Positions 1 through 6,754 of a DNA stretch of 25,257 nt are shown here, one piece after another. The stretch spans positions 1 to 25,257 of the forward strand of contig JAFGKO010000059.1 in the NCBI GenBank assembly GCA_016928525.1, read 5' to 3'. The notes beneath the pieces were generated by a model. The model saw only the letters and a program-made list of their open reading frames with translations, searched no databases and was not told where the DNA came from. How positions within the stretch are numbered: the first letter of the stretch is position 1; every line of letters begins with the position of its first letter. The DNA comes from Anaerolineales bacterium (lineage in GTDB: Bacteria > Chloroflexota > Anaerolineae > Anaerolineales > Villigracilaceae). Made by a program: the position numbers and the translations under genes.

Positions 1-47
1 AGGCATGTGGGCTGTTCTCTTGGCAGAGTTTTAGCCCTATCATGCCT
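1..47. other. Hairpin at left window edge, possible end of an upstream gene
   Basis: Positions 1-7 (AGGCATG) pair with 41-47 (CATGCCT), and inside them 9-13 (GGGCT) pair with 33-37 (AGCCC). The result is a two-step stem with a 19-nt loop. No clear T-run follows. It may be the terminator or attenuator of a gene outside the window, but that gene cannot be seen. Positions 48-258 hold no gene I can support, only a weaker imperfect hairpin near 99-126 and the AT-rich leader of the cytochrome gene. Confidence 0.3.
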
Positions 48-242
48 CATTTCGGCCTAAACCACAAATTCCGTTAGAAGCAGAAAATTTCAATGGGAGG
101 AATGACAAGTTAGTAAATGGTCATCCTCTGCAGTTCACATGCCCGGGTTGAAGGGTTACTTAAAAATCACCCAAACGGGGGTTGCTTTTTTCTGCTTAAA
201 GATTATATTTGGATTGTTTGTGTCCAATTTTATTTTACAGCG

Positions 243-250
243 AAGGAGAT
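243..250 (+). promoter_or_regulatory. Shine-Dalgarno site fixing the cytochrome c start
   Basis: AAGGAGAT lies 8 nt before the ATG at 259. The same frame is open back to an ATG at 139, but that one has no ribosome site and would put 40 odd residues before the membrane anchor. The site at 243-250 therefore selects 259 as the start. Confidence 0.8.
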
Positions 251-258
251 ATTTATTT

Positions 259-1164
259 ATGAAAGAGGTATTCAAATGGATCGGAATTGTGCTTGGTTCC
301 TTGGTTGGGCTGATTCTGCTCGTAGCCCTTGTTCTGTTTTTTATCGGTAATACCCGCTTGAACAAAACGCATGATTTCCCACCGTCTGACATTACCCTGC
401 CTACCGATGAGGCCAGCCTGGAATTCGGCAAGCACCGCGCCGAGGTGCTATGCGCGGGTTGCCATGGTCCTGATTTGAGCGGCATCGAAAACTGGTTCAA
501 TGCCGGGCCGCTCGGCACAATTGACTCGGCTAACCTGACCTCGGGTGAGGGCGGCTTTGGGCGCAAAGCGACCTCGGTCGAAGATTATGTGCGCGCCATC
601 CGGCATGGCATAGACCCGGAAGGCAAGCCTATTTTCATGCCAGCAGTTGTTTCCACTGCGTATTTGAGCGATGAGGACCTGGCCGCGATCATTGCTTATG
701 TGAAAAGCGTTCCCCCGGTAGACCGTATCACCAATGGGCAAAATTTTACACCGCTGGCAAAGATCATGCTGGCCGCCGGGATATTGGACAAGTTGCCGGT
801 GGAATCTGTCAGCCATGCGACCCAGGTTGCTTCACCAACGAAAGGTGTGAACAAGGAATATGGCGAATACATGATCAACACCAACGATTGCCGTATCTGT
901 CATGGACCGAAACTGAACGGCGGCCCATTCCCTGATCCCACCATCACGAAAATTTCCCCGAACCTGACCCCGGGCGGCGAGCTGGCAGCCTGGACGGAGG
1001 AGCAATTCATCACGGCCTTGCGGACCGGCGTCACTCCAAGCGGGCATAACCTTGATAACCAATTCATGCCCTGGAAGGGTTATAGTAAGTTCTATGATGA
1101 TGAATTGAAGGCCATGTGGCTGTATTTGCAGTCGCTCCCGGCTGAGAGTCAGTACACCGAGTAA
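259..1164 (+). CDS. Membrane-anchored diheme cytochrome c
   Basis: This predicted 301-residue protein is held in the cytoplasmic membrane by one N-terminal helix (about residues 8-30) and carries two cytochrome c domains outside. Haem is attached at CAGCH (65-69) and CRICH (211-215), each a CXXCH site followed by GP and L, as in class I cytochromes. Candidate distal methionines occur in the FMPA and FMPW strings that follow each haem site by roughly 80 residues. Family knowledge: such diheme proteins are electron carriers or subunits of dehydrogenases, often resembling the cytochrome subunit of alcohol dehydrogenases. No catalytic partner gene is adjacent, so the donor and acceptor are unknown. 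The start is chosen from the strong ribosome site at 243-250. The gene appears monocistronic, ending in a hairpin terminator. Confidence 0.85.
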   Translation: MKEVFKWIGIVLGSLVGLILLVALVLFFIGNTRLNKTHDFPPSDITLPTDEASLEFGKHRAEVLCAGCHGPDLSGIENWFNAGPLGTIDSANLTSGEGGFGRKATSVEDYVRAIRHGIDPEGKPIFMPAVVSTAYLSDEDLAAIIAYVKSVPPVDRITNGQNFTPLAKIMLAAGILDKLPVESVSHATQVASPTKGVNKEYGEYMINTNDCRICHGPKLNGGPFPDPTITKISPNLTPGGELAAWTEEQFITALRTGVTPSGHNLDNQFMPWKGYSKFYDDELKAMWLYLQSLPAESQYTE

Positions 1165-1192
1165 ATTTACACTCAAGCAGGTCAAGTAATCA

Positions 1193-1227
1193 AAAACGGT
1201 GGCTACCTTTCAGGTGGTCACCGTTTT
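1193..1227 (+). terminator. Intrinsic terminator after the cytochrome c gene
   Basis: A 15-bp stem (1193-1207 with 1213-1227, two wobble pairs, 5-nt loop) runs from AAAACGGTGG to CACCGTTTT and is followed by a T-rich tail. It lies 28 nt after the cytochrome stop codon. Confidence 0.7.
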
Positions 1228-1597
1228 GCCTTTATCCTAGCAAGGCATCTTAACCACTAAGGCCATTAGTTACAAGTTAAGCAAATCGAATTTCTGTCAA
1301 GATACCATTTTCGCGATGCTCAAACCTACCAAATCTGGTGTTTTCGCGATTTTCAGGCTTACTGTTGACCTTTTCGCCGAAATTTAACCGGGCAACTAAC
1401 CTGCCAGCATGCCAATTTCTCCTTCCAATGACCAGAATTGCCCAAAATGTGCTCGAAAATGGCCTTGACATGCTCGAAAAAACCTTAACTTGTGACTGAT
1501 GCACTAAGGCACAAAGTCACAAAAAATAAAATTGGTGTCTTTGCCTGGCCCGGCGCTGCCGGTCGGGCCGGGGTGACTTAGGGCCTTTGTGGTCGAT
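1228..1597. other. Gene-free spacer with short repeats between cytochrome c and tnaA
   Basis: No credible gene is seen; a 75-codon minus-strand frame here has no family features. The spacer holds two related strings on the minus strand (CCTTAGTGGTTAAG at about 1249-1264, CCTTAGTGCATC near 1497-1509), a direct repeat GCTCGAAAA (1451 and 1472), and an 8-bp inverted repeat (1490-1497 with 1515-1522). A GC-rich stem (1547-1552 with 1564-1569) lies just past the tnaA stop and could be a weak tnaA terminator on the minus strand, although its T-run (about 1521-1533) is some 15-25 nt further on. Confidence 0.5.
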
Positions 1598-2974
1598 TTA
1601 GAGTGGCTCAAAGCGAGCTGTAAAGTGTCTCAGCAATTCCGGCGCGTAGGTGAATTTGTAGCCGTGGACTTTCGGGGCGCGTTCCTTGATGCGCGCCAGG
1701 GAGTCGCCCACGTAATCCAGGTGGGACTGGGTGTAGGTACGGCGCGGGATGGCCAGGCGCAGCAGTTCGAGTTTGGGATAGATCATTTTGCCCGTGTCCG
1801 GGTCGGGGTAGGCGAACATGACCGAGCCGATTTCTACTCCGCGGATGGCGCCTTCACGATACAGTTCTACTGCCAGTGCCTGTCCGGGGAATTCAGCCTG
1901 CGGGATGTGCGGCAGGACGGCGTGCGCATCCAGGTAGACGGCGTGTCCGCCCGCGGGCTGGATGGTGGGGATGTCCGCTTCGTTGATGCGCGTGGCGAGA
2001 TAGGCGGTTTGGGCCAGGCGATAAGCCAGATAGGTTTCGTCCAGGCCTTCGTACAGGCCAACGGCCATCGCTTCCAGGTCGCGCCCGGCCAGGCCGCCGT
2101 AGGTGGGGAAGCCTTCGCGCAGGATCAGTTCGTTCTTGACCTGCTGGAACAACGACTCGTCGTTCAGGCACAGCAGGCCGCCGATATTGACGATGGCGTC
2201 CTTCTTGGCGGACATGGTCATGCCGTCGGCCAGGCTGAACATCTCGCGCGCGATTTCGACCACGGACTTGTTCTCGTAGCCCTTCTCGCGCAGCTTGATG
2301 AAGTAGGCGTTCTCTGCGTACCGGGCAGAGTCAATATAGAAGGGGATCTTGTACTCGCGGTAGACGGCAGCGATCGCCTTGAGATTTTCCATCGAGACCG
2401 GTTGCCCGCCTCCTGCATTGTTTGTGACTGTTACCATTCCGAAGGGGATGTTCGCAACCCCGACTCGTTCGATGAAAGCGCGCAACTTGGCAATGTCCAT
2501 ATTGCCTTTGAAGGGATGCGGGTTGGCGGTATCGAAGGCCTCGTCGATCACTAAATTCTTTGGACGTCCGCCGCGCGCGCGGATGTTGGCATCCGTGGTG
2601 TCGAAGTGCATGTTGGAAGGCACGTAATTACCCGGCTTGACCAGGCAGGCGCTCAAGATGTTCTCAGCGGCGCGTCCTTGATGCGTGGGGACGAAATACT
2701 TGAAACCAAAAATATCCTCCACCGCGGTTTTCAGACGATGAAAAGAGCGTGCGCCCGCGTAGGACTCGTCACCGCGCATAATGGCAGCCCATTGTTCCTG
2801 GCTCATCGCGCCCGTGCCAGAGTCGGTCAGCATATCGATGAAGATGTCTTCGGCCTTGAGCGCAAAGACGTTGTAACCGGCTTCCTTCAACCGGGCTTCG
2901 CGCGATTCGGGCGAGATCAGGCGGATGGTTTCGGTCACTTTGATGCGGAAGGGTTCGGGGGGGTAATGGGGCAT
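1598..2974 (-). CDS. tnaA: Tryptophanase (tryptophan indole-lyase)
   Basis: This PLP enzyme (458 residues, normal length) splits L-tryptophan into indole, pyruvate and ammonia in the cytoplasm. It is close to both tryptophanase and tyrosine phenol-lyase, so substrate-side residues decide. Where the lyase for tyrosine has Phe-Thr and an Arg contacting the phenol ring, this protein has F124-D125 and I382 (in VEIGS), as tryptophanases do. The DSAR(Y/F)AENAYFIK block (215-227) is also of the tryptophanase form. The PLP lysine is K258 in SAKKDA, and D215 and R218 should contact the cofactor. The start at 2974 is chosen over an upstream in-frame ATG (3013) because of the GGAG site and homology beginning at PHYPPEPFRI. 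It lies downstream of a toxin-antitoxin pair and its terminator. Assigning it by these residues is strong but not proof of substrate. Confidence 0.88.
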   Translation of the reverse strand: MPHYPPEPFRIKVTETIRLISPESREARLKEAGYNVFALKAEDIFIDMLTDSGTGAMSQEQWAAIMRGDESYAGARSFHRLKTAVEDIFGFKYFVPTHQGRAAENILSACLVKPGNYVPSNMHFDTTDANIRARGGRPKNLVIDEAFDTANPHPFKGNMDIAKLRAFIERVGVANIPFGMVTVTNNAGGGQPVSMENLKAIAAVYREYKIPFYIDSARYAENAYFIKLREKGYENKSVVEIAREMFSLADGMTMSAKKDAIVNIGGLLCLNDESLFQQVKNELILREGFPTYGGLAGRDLEAMAVGLYEGLDETYLAYRLAQTAYLATRINEADIPTIQPAGGHAVYLDAHAVLPHIPQAEFPGQALAVELYREGAIRGVEIGSVMFAYPDPDTGKMIYPKLELLRLAIPRRTYTQSHLDYVGDSLARIKERAPKVHGYKFTYAPELLRHFTARFEPL

Positions 2975-3001
2975 TGAATCTCCGTTTTGGTTTTTAACGA
3001 A

Positions 3002-3034
3002 AAAGACCTCCAAAATATTGTGTTGGAAGCCTTT
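3002..3034 (-). terminator. Intrinsic terminator between hepT and tnaA
   Basis: On the minus strand a 12-bp stem with two wobble pairs (3034-3023 with 3013-3002) and a 9-nt loop ends in a run of five T residues. It sits 6 nt past the HepT stop codon and only 28 nt before the tnaA start, so it should cut tnaA off from toxin-antitoxin transcription. Confidence 0.6.
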
Positions 3035-3039
3035 CGAAT

Positions 3040-3378
3040 TTATTTTTTCAGGATTTCTTCTAACTTGTCAACGATGGATGGCAGGTTTACCTGAGTTGTG
3101 TGCCAGATGATGTTCAAATTAACACCAAAATATTCGTGAATGACGATGTTTCGTATTGCACGCATTTCTTCCCAAGGAATTTCAGGATATTTTTTTGTAA
3201 TGGTTTCCGGGACATATCGCGCTGCCTCTCCGATGATTTCCAGGTTGCGGAGCACGGCATCTATGGTTTTTTGGTCTGCTTGAAATTCACTCTGAGTCAT
3301 ATCCTGCGTGTAAGCGGTGATATGCTCAATACATTCCAGAATATCGGTAATCCGGATTTTCCAATTCCTAGGCGACAT
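3040..3378 (-). CDS. hepT: HEPN-domain toxin, HepT family
   Basis: This is a 112-residue all-helical HEPN protein of the HepT/DUF86 family. The catalytic RX4HXY motif is intact as R76-N77..H81-E82-Y83 (RNIVIHEY). Family knowledge: these toxins are RNases, and the cognate MNT nucleotidyltransferase silences them by adding AMP to the motif tyrosine, here Y83. The start codon at 3378 overlaps the end of the upstream MNT gene by 11 nt, the usual antitoxin-toxin coupling. A terminator follows directly. With every motif residue present it should be active. The pair is likely a type VII toxin-antitoxin module with possible defence or persistence roles, inferred from homologues. Confidence 0.85.
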   Translation of the reverse strand: MSPRNWKIRITDILECIEHITAYTQDMTQSEFQADQKTIDAVLRNLEIIGEAARYVPETITKKYPEIPWEEMRAIRNIVIHEYFGVNLNIIWHTTQVNLPSIVDKLEEILKK

Positions 3379-3658
3379 GGACTGCCTCGCGCAAAATGTC
3401 GTCGCGCATTTCCTCCCGGAGCGCGTCGGGGGTGACCAGATCTACTTCGCGGCCAAGTTTTTTTTCAAGGTAGAGCTTCAGTCGCGCAAATTCGAATAAC
3501 CCTACGGGGCGATCGAATTCAACCAGGATATCTATGTCACTGCTGTCCTTGGCCTCCTCGCGCGCAAAAGAGCCGAACAAGGCAATCGAGCGCACGCCAA
3601 ATTCATCCAGCGCGCTCTTTAGTTTTTTTAGGGTTGCAAGAACTTCTTTTTGGTCCAT
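3368..3658 (-). CDS. mntA: MNT-type nucleotidyltransferase antitoxin
   Basis: A 96-residue minimal nucleotidyltransferase. It shows the GSX10DXD signature: G29-S30 and the metal-binding D41 and D43 in SSDIDILV, plus the third aspartate D73 in REVDLVT. Family knowledge: MNT antitoxins use ATP to AMPylate the tyrosine of the partner HepT toxin and thereby block its RNase activity. The gene is first in a two-gene operon and overlaps hepT by 11 nt. It has a good ribosome site (GAGGAG a few bases before ATG 3658). A truncated copy of the tnaA start with its own ribosome site sits just upstream (3677-3757) and could feed transcription or translation into this gene. Confidence 0.85.
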   Translation of the reverse strand: MDQKEVLATLKKLKSALDEFGVRSIALFGSFAREEAKDSSDIDILVEFDRPVGLFEFARLKLYLEKKLGREVDLVTPDALREEMRDDILREAVHVA

Positions 3659-3676
3659 TTCTCCTCTGTTTGGATT

Positions 3677-3757
3677 TTAGCACATTTCAGATACCGAGAT
3701 CAGGCGAATGGGTTCGGTCACTTTGATGCGGAAGGGTTCGGGGGGGTAATGGGGCAT
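3677..3757 (-). pseudogene. Truncated duplicate of the tnaA 5' end
   Basis: Positions 3696-3757 repeat 2913-2974, the first 62 nt of tnaA, with only two mismatches. One difference is synonymous (Ile codon) and one changes Thr16 to Pro. The frame encodes 21 residues of TnaA-like sequence, then leaves homology and stops at 3677 after 26 codons. It keeps a strong ribosome site (AAGGAG about 5 nt before ATG 3757), better than that of the intact gene. The mismatch pattern suggests the fragment descends from a translated tnaA copy rather than a very recent copy. A role as a short leader peptide is possible but unsupported: it contains no Trp codon, unlike TnaC. Confidence 0.7.
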
Positions 3758-3773
3758 AGGTCTCCTTAGTGAG

Positions 3774-3844
3774 AGAGAGTAGATGATTAGAGATTAGGGA
3801 ATAGTCAGGGGAACCACTCAACTGTTCTTTACTCTCTACTCTCT
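3774..3844. repeat. Low-complexity CTCTAATC/CTACTCTC spacer with inverted ends
   Basis: The spacer between the STAND gene stop and the tnaA fragment is built of AGAGATTAG/AGAGAGTAG-like units. Its ends form a 9-bp inverted repeat (3774-3782 with 3836-3844), the right arm of which overlaps the STAND gene 3' end. Similar units recur inside the STAND coding region near 4846-4871. No gene is present. It may act as a weak terminator for the minus-strand STAND gene. Confidence 0.45.
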
Positions 3845-6306
3845 TTGATCTTCGCTTCAATCTCCGCCAGCGTTTCCTGCGCGGACTGCAAATCGGGATG
3901 ACGCAGGCGCGTGTAAATCTCGACGGCGCGGTGGGACAGGGATAAGGCTTCCTCAAGAGACCCTTCGCTGTTGCTCAGGGCAAGGTTTTGTTTGAGCAGG
4001 GCTATGGCGAGGCGGAGACAATCGCTGGCAATCAACTCCTGCCGCCCGACTTTTTCTGCCAGCGCGAGGACTTCGCGGGCGAGGGACTCGGCTTCCGCCC
4101 ATTGTTCGCGGTCGAGGGCGAGTAGCGCCAGATTGCCTGTGTATATAGCAATATGTTCATTATTCTTCTTTATCTTCGCAATGCGCAGGGCTTCGCGATA
4201 GTCACGCTCCGCGGCGGAGTAGTCTTCGTTGGCTTTTTCTGCGTTTGCCAGAGAGTTCAAGTCAGCGGCAACATCGTCGCTTTCAGGGGAGATGGAGCGG
4301 TCTATTTCCACTACTTCGCGGTAGGCGGCGATGGCGGCGGGGTAGTCTTTGTTCAGTTGGTGACCTTTTCCGCGCAGGCTGATGGCAAAGGCTCTGTCCC
4401 GCAGGGTGCTGTCTTTTAAGTGTTCGGTGGCACGGGAAGCACACGCTAACACTTCAGCGGGTTGGTTGCGTAAGGAATACATCATACCTGCATAATAAGC
4501 AAATCCGCCCGCACTCCATTTATTGCCAGTGGCGAGGGCACGTGTTTCGGCTTGTTCCGAAAGTAGCAGTAAGTCATCCCATCTGCCTGTGAAGTTGAGA
4601 ACTTGGTACAGTTGGGCATATACTGTTTGAAAGTCATCATTCTCGTGTGTCAGCAGGCGCGGCAGGGCGGCGGAGATGAAGTCCCATTCGGTGTCTAGCG
4701 TCTTGAAGCCTTCGTAGTTGTCATCTCCGCCGTATTGCATGGCGAGAGCGTAGACGCGGTCCGTGAGGGCGTCGCCTGTCTGGGTTACGGCTTCGGGGCG
4801 GCGGGTGCGGATGAATTTCGCTGTCAGCGGGGGTAAAAAGTAAGTTAGAGATTCGAGAGTAGAGATTAGGATCGAGCGATCCGTTAAATCTTCGAGGGCG
4901 GTTTCGGCTTGTTTTTCGGGCAGGCCGGTCATGTCCGCGATCCACTTGAGTTTGGCGGGCAGGTTGAAATACGTCAGCGCGGCGAGGACTTTCGTCTCGT
5001 CGGCGGTGAAGGTCTCCAGCAGGTCGCCGAAGATGTATTCGAGCGGGTCGTTGCCTTTGGGGGCTTTGTCAATGAAGGCGCAGGCTTCGGCGATGGTGCG
5101 GCATTGCGAACCTTCGCGCCCCAACTGCCCCGCGATCCAGCGGATGAAGAGCGGGTTGCCCTGCGTGATCTCGTACAGGTCTTCGCGCTCTTTTTGGGAG
5201 GCGCGGGCGAGGCGCGGGTATTTGGCAGCGAGTTCGGCGATGAGTTGCAAGGCTTCGTCGCGGGCGAGGCGGTCGAGGCGCACGATGCGCGCATCCACAT
5301 CGGTGCGGCGGCGGGAAGTGACGATGGCTTTGTTGCCCGTGGGCAGGCGCGAGAGGAATTGGAACAAGCGCGTGCGTTCTTCTTCTGGCAGGGTTTCCAA
5401 ATTGTCGAAGATGATCAGCGCCTTTTTACCCGCCAGCGCGAGGCGCAGTTCGTTGGGACGCTCATCGGGCGCGAGTTTTTCGAGTCCGTTTGCGCCTAAT
5501 TCCTTGCCCAGTTCGTCCAGCATGGCGAGGTAGGTCGGGCGGGTAAAGTCGGTCAGTTTGGCTTCGCCCTCGGCGGTCAGTTCGCGCACTTTGGCGGTGA
5601 TAAAGATCTTGCGCTCAAAGAGTTCCGCAGGCGCGTCGTGCGCGGCTTTGATGGCGAGCGCGGTCTTGCCGATGCCGCCAGGTCCGTCGATCAACGCGCC
5701 CCAGGTGCGGGAGTCGGGGGAGAGGGCGGCGGCGATGGTTTTGAGTTCTTCGACGCGACCGAAGAAGAATTCTTGATGAGGAAGTGTGGAGCCTGTGGGT
5801 TTGGGAGGTTGGTAGATTGGGACTTGGGAATCGGGAACTGGATGGTAGTTTGCAACATAGTGACTGAGGGCGTTTGCCACTTTCATCCCCAGATCATCCG
5901 GTGTTGTAAAGAAGGCTACTATGTGGTTAGTTTGGATACGGTTTTTAAAATCCTTCAGTTTTGATTTGCCGGGTTCATCCTCGATCCATTTGGGCAGCCA
6001 GGGCTGATTCTCTTCATCTACAACAAAACAATAGATGGGCTTTTCAAGTTTTTTGGCATGCAAATATTCCATCTCCGTGATGGAAATATCGGAACCATCA
6101 GGGATATATCCATAGCGATGGGCATAAATGCCAATGAACAAATCGCTTTGCTCGATTTCCTCCAGGCAGGCTTTTAGGGGTTCATCTGAACGCGCACCAA
6201 ATACTTCCATTTTGACGGCTTGATAGCTGGTGCCTTCCACAGCTTCAATGGCCGCAGTGCGATATTCGATCAGGTCTTTGTAGGTGGAACTGATGAAGAC
6301 TTTCAT
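3829..6306 (-). CDS. DUF4062-STAND NTPase with TPR repeats, candidate immune sensor
   Basis: An 825-residue three-part protein. Residues 1 to about 95 form a DUF4062 domain (MKVFISSTYKDL start, SDLFIGIYAHRYGYIP block). A STAND/NB-ARC-like ATPase begins at FFGRVEEL (181-188), with Walker A GPGGIGKT (208-215), Walker B ALIIFDNLE (D301), a sensor-like IVTSR (328-332) and GNPLFI (383-388). The C-terminal third (about 560-820) is rich in TPR-like helix pairs and should act as the sensor or ligand-binding part. Family knowledge: STAND proteins oligomerise on target recognition and fire the N-terminal effector; bacterial members include antiphage Avs and bNACHT-type proteins, and DUF4062 is thought to be TIR-like. 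A defence role here is inference, supported by toxin-antitoxin pairs on both sides. The ribosome site is weak. Confidence 0.82.
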   Translation of the reverse strand: MKVFISSTYKDLIEYRTAAIEAVEGTSYQAVKMEVFGARSDEPLKACLEEIEQSDLFIGIYAHRYGYIPDGSDISITEMEYLHAKKLEKPIYCFVVDEENQPWLPKWIEDEPGKSKLKDFKNRIQTNHIVAFFTTPDDLGMKVANALSHYVANYHPVPDSQVPIYQPPKPTGSTLPHQEFFFGRVEELKTIAAALSPDSRTWGALIDGPGGIGKTALAIKAAHDAPAELFERKIFITAKVRELTAEGEAKLTDFTRPTYLAMLDELGKELGANGLEKLAPDERPNELRLALAGKKALIIFDNLETLPEEERTRLFQFLSRLPTGNKAIVTSRRRTDVDARIVRLDRLARDEALQLIAELAAKYPRLARASQKEREDLYEITQGNPLFIRWIAGQLGREGSQCRTIAEACAFIDKAPKGNDPLEYIFGDLLETFTADETKVLAALTYFNLPAKLKWIADMTGLPEKQAETALEDLTDRSILISTLESLTYFLPPLTAKFIRTRRPEAVTQTGDALTDRVYALAMQYGGDDNYEGFKTLDTEWDFISAALPRLLTHENDDFQTVYAQLYQVLNFTGRWDDLLLLSEQAETRALATGNKWSAGGFAYYAGMMYSLRNQPAEVLACASRATEHLKDSTLRDRAFAISLRGKGHQLNKDYPAAIAAYREVVEIDRSISPESDDVAADLNSLANAEKANEDYSAAERDYREALRIAKIKKNNEHIAIYTGNLALLALDREQWAEAESLAREVLALAEKVGRQELIASDCLRLAIALLKQNLALSNSEGSLEEALSLSHRAVEIYTRLRHPDLQSAQETLAEIEAKIKESRE

Positions 6307-6329
6307 GGCGTTGGCTCTCGTGGGTTGGG

Positions 6330-6428
6330 TTCGCTTTACGAAGCCGACTTAAGTCGACTCCCCCTGAAGGGGACACGAGTCCGCTTCAGGGGGCTTTGTA
6401 ATGGTAGCCCGATGGTTCACCGTCGGGC
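6330..6428. repeat. Array of hairpins, REP-like intergenic element
   Basis: Several palindromes lie side by side: a small TTCG/CGAA stem (about 6330-6342), a 12-nt palindrome around GACTTAAGTC (about 6346-6357), a 10-bp stem CCCCCTGAAG/CTTCAGGGGG (6360-6369 with 6384-6393, with an inner GGAC/GTCC stem), and a 9-bp stem GCCCGATGG/CCGTCGGGC with a 4-nt loop (6407-6415 with 6420-6428). The array begins where similarity between the truncated and intact DUF4062 genes ends, so it may have inserted there. It could also terminate transcription, though no long T-run follows. Confidence 0.6.
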
Positions 6429-6498
6429 GGGGAAGGTCGTGCGCGGCTTTGCGATGTTCGATGAGATCATTGCAAGTGGAGGAAAGGAAGGCTTTCAT
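6349..6498 (-). pseudogene. Truncated second DUF4062 gene start
   Basis: A 49-codon frame begins MKAFLSSTCNDLIEHRKAA, matching about 14 of the first 19 residues of the neighbouring STAND protein, which begins MKVFISSTYKDLIEYRTAA. After about 24 codons the frame runs into the hairpin array and the rest is repeat-derived. The start codon follows the RelE-like toxin stop by 3 nt, so it looks like the third gene of that operon. It most likely is the remnant of a paralogous DUF4062 gene cut off by repeat insertion or deletion. A working 49-residue peptide cannot be excluded. Confidence 0.65.
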
Positions 6499-6501
6499 GG
6501 C

Positions 6502-6753
6502 TTATCTATATACCTCACGACGATGTTTGACACGATAAATTGTCACAGTTCTGGCTTTGTCATCAATATCGTACAGCACGCGATATGTTCCAACTCGCAA
6601 AGAAAACCCCGCGTCGCCTTTGAGTTTTTTCGAGTCATTTGAACGCGGGTCGTCTTCGAGGGAGTCGATATGTTTTGCAATCAGACGGGCGTAGTCAGCA
6701 GGGATGGATTCCAAATCTTTGTATGCCTGACGACGCAGTTCGACTTGGTACAT
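6502..6753 (-). CDS. RelE/ParE-family toxin
   Basis: An 83-residue basic protein of the RelE/ParE fold. It shows the typical order: a helical N-terminus (YKDLESIPADYARLIAKHI), a KKLKGDAGFSLRVGTYRVLYDID strand pair with the conserved GxYRVxY block, and a C-terminal IYRVKHRREVYR strand with basic residues and a final Tyr-Arg. Family knowledge: RelE members are ribosome-dependent mRNA nucleases, while ParE members inhibit gyrase. The R-V-G-x-Y-R and KHRxxVY pattern favours the RelE branch. It starts one nt after the stop codon of its antitoxin gene, so the two are translated together. Confidence 0.83.
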   Translation of the reverse strand: MYQVELRRQAYKDLESIPADYARLIAKHIDSLEDDPRSNDSKKLKGDAGFSLRVGTYRVLYDIDDKARTVTIYRVKHRREVYR

Positions 6754-6754
6754 A

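Noticed and set aside
1245..1275. A string resembling the D-arm of a class II tRNA on the minus strand (GGCCTTAGTGGTTAAG)
   Set aside because: No acceptor stem, anticodon arm or TPsiC arm can be formed around it; better explained as a spacer repeat.
1465..1470. TTGACA as a plus-strand promoter
   Set aside because: No -10 box occurs at an acceptable distance and no gene starts downstream on this strand.
1277..1504. A 75-codon minus-strand frame in the cytochrome-tnaA spacer
   Set aside because: No ribosome site, low-complexity composition and overlap with spacer repeats.
1589..2554. A 321-codon plus-strand frame opposite tnaA
   Set aside because: It is entirely antisense to a well supported tryptophanase and its translation lacks family features.
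1598..2974. Tyrosine phenol-lyase as the product
   Set aside because: The Thr and Arg that hold the phenol ring are Asp125 and Ile382 here, as in tryptophanases.
3677..3757. A TnaC-like regulatory leader peptide for tna
   Set aside because: There is no tryptophan codon and the peptide is plainly a copy of the TnaA N-terminus.
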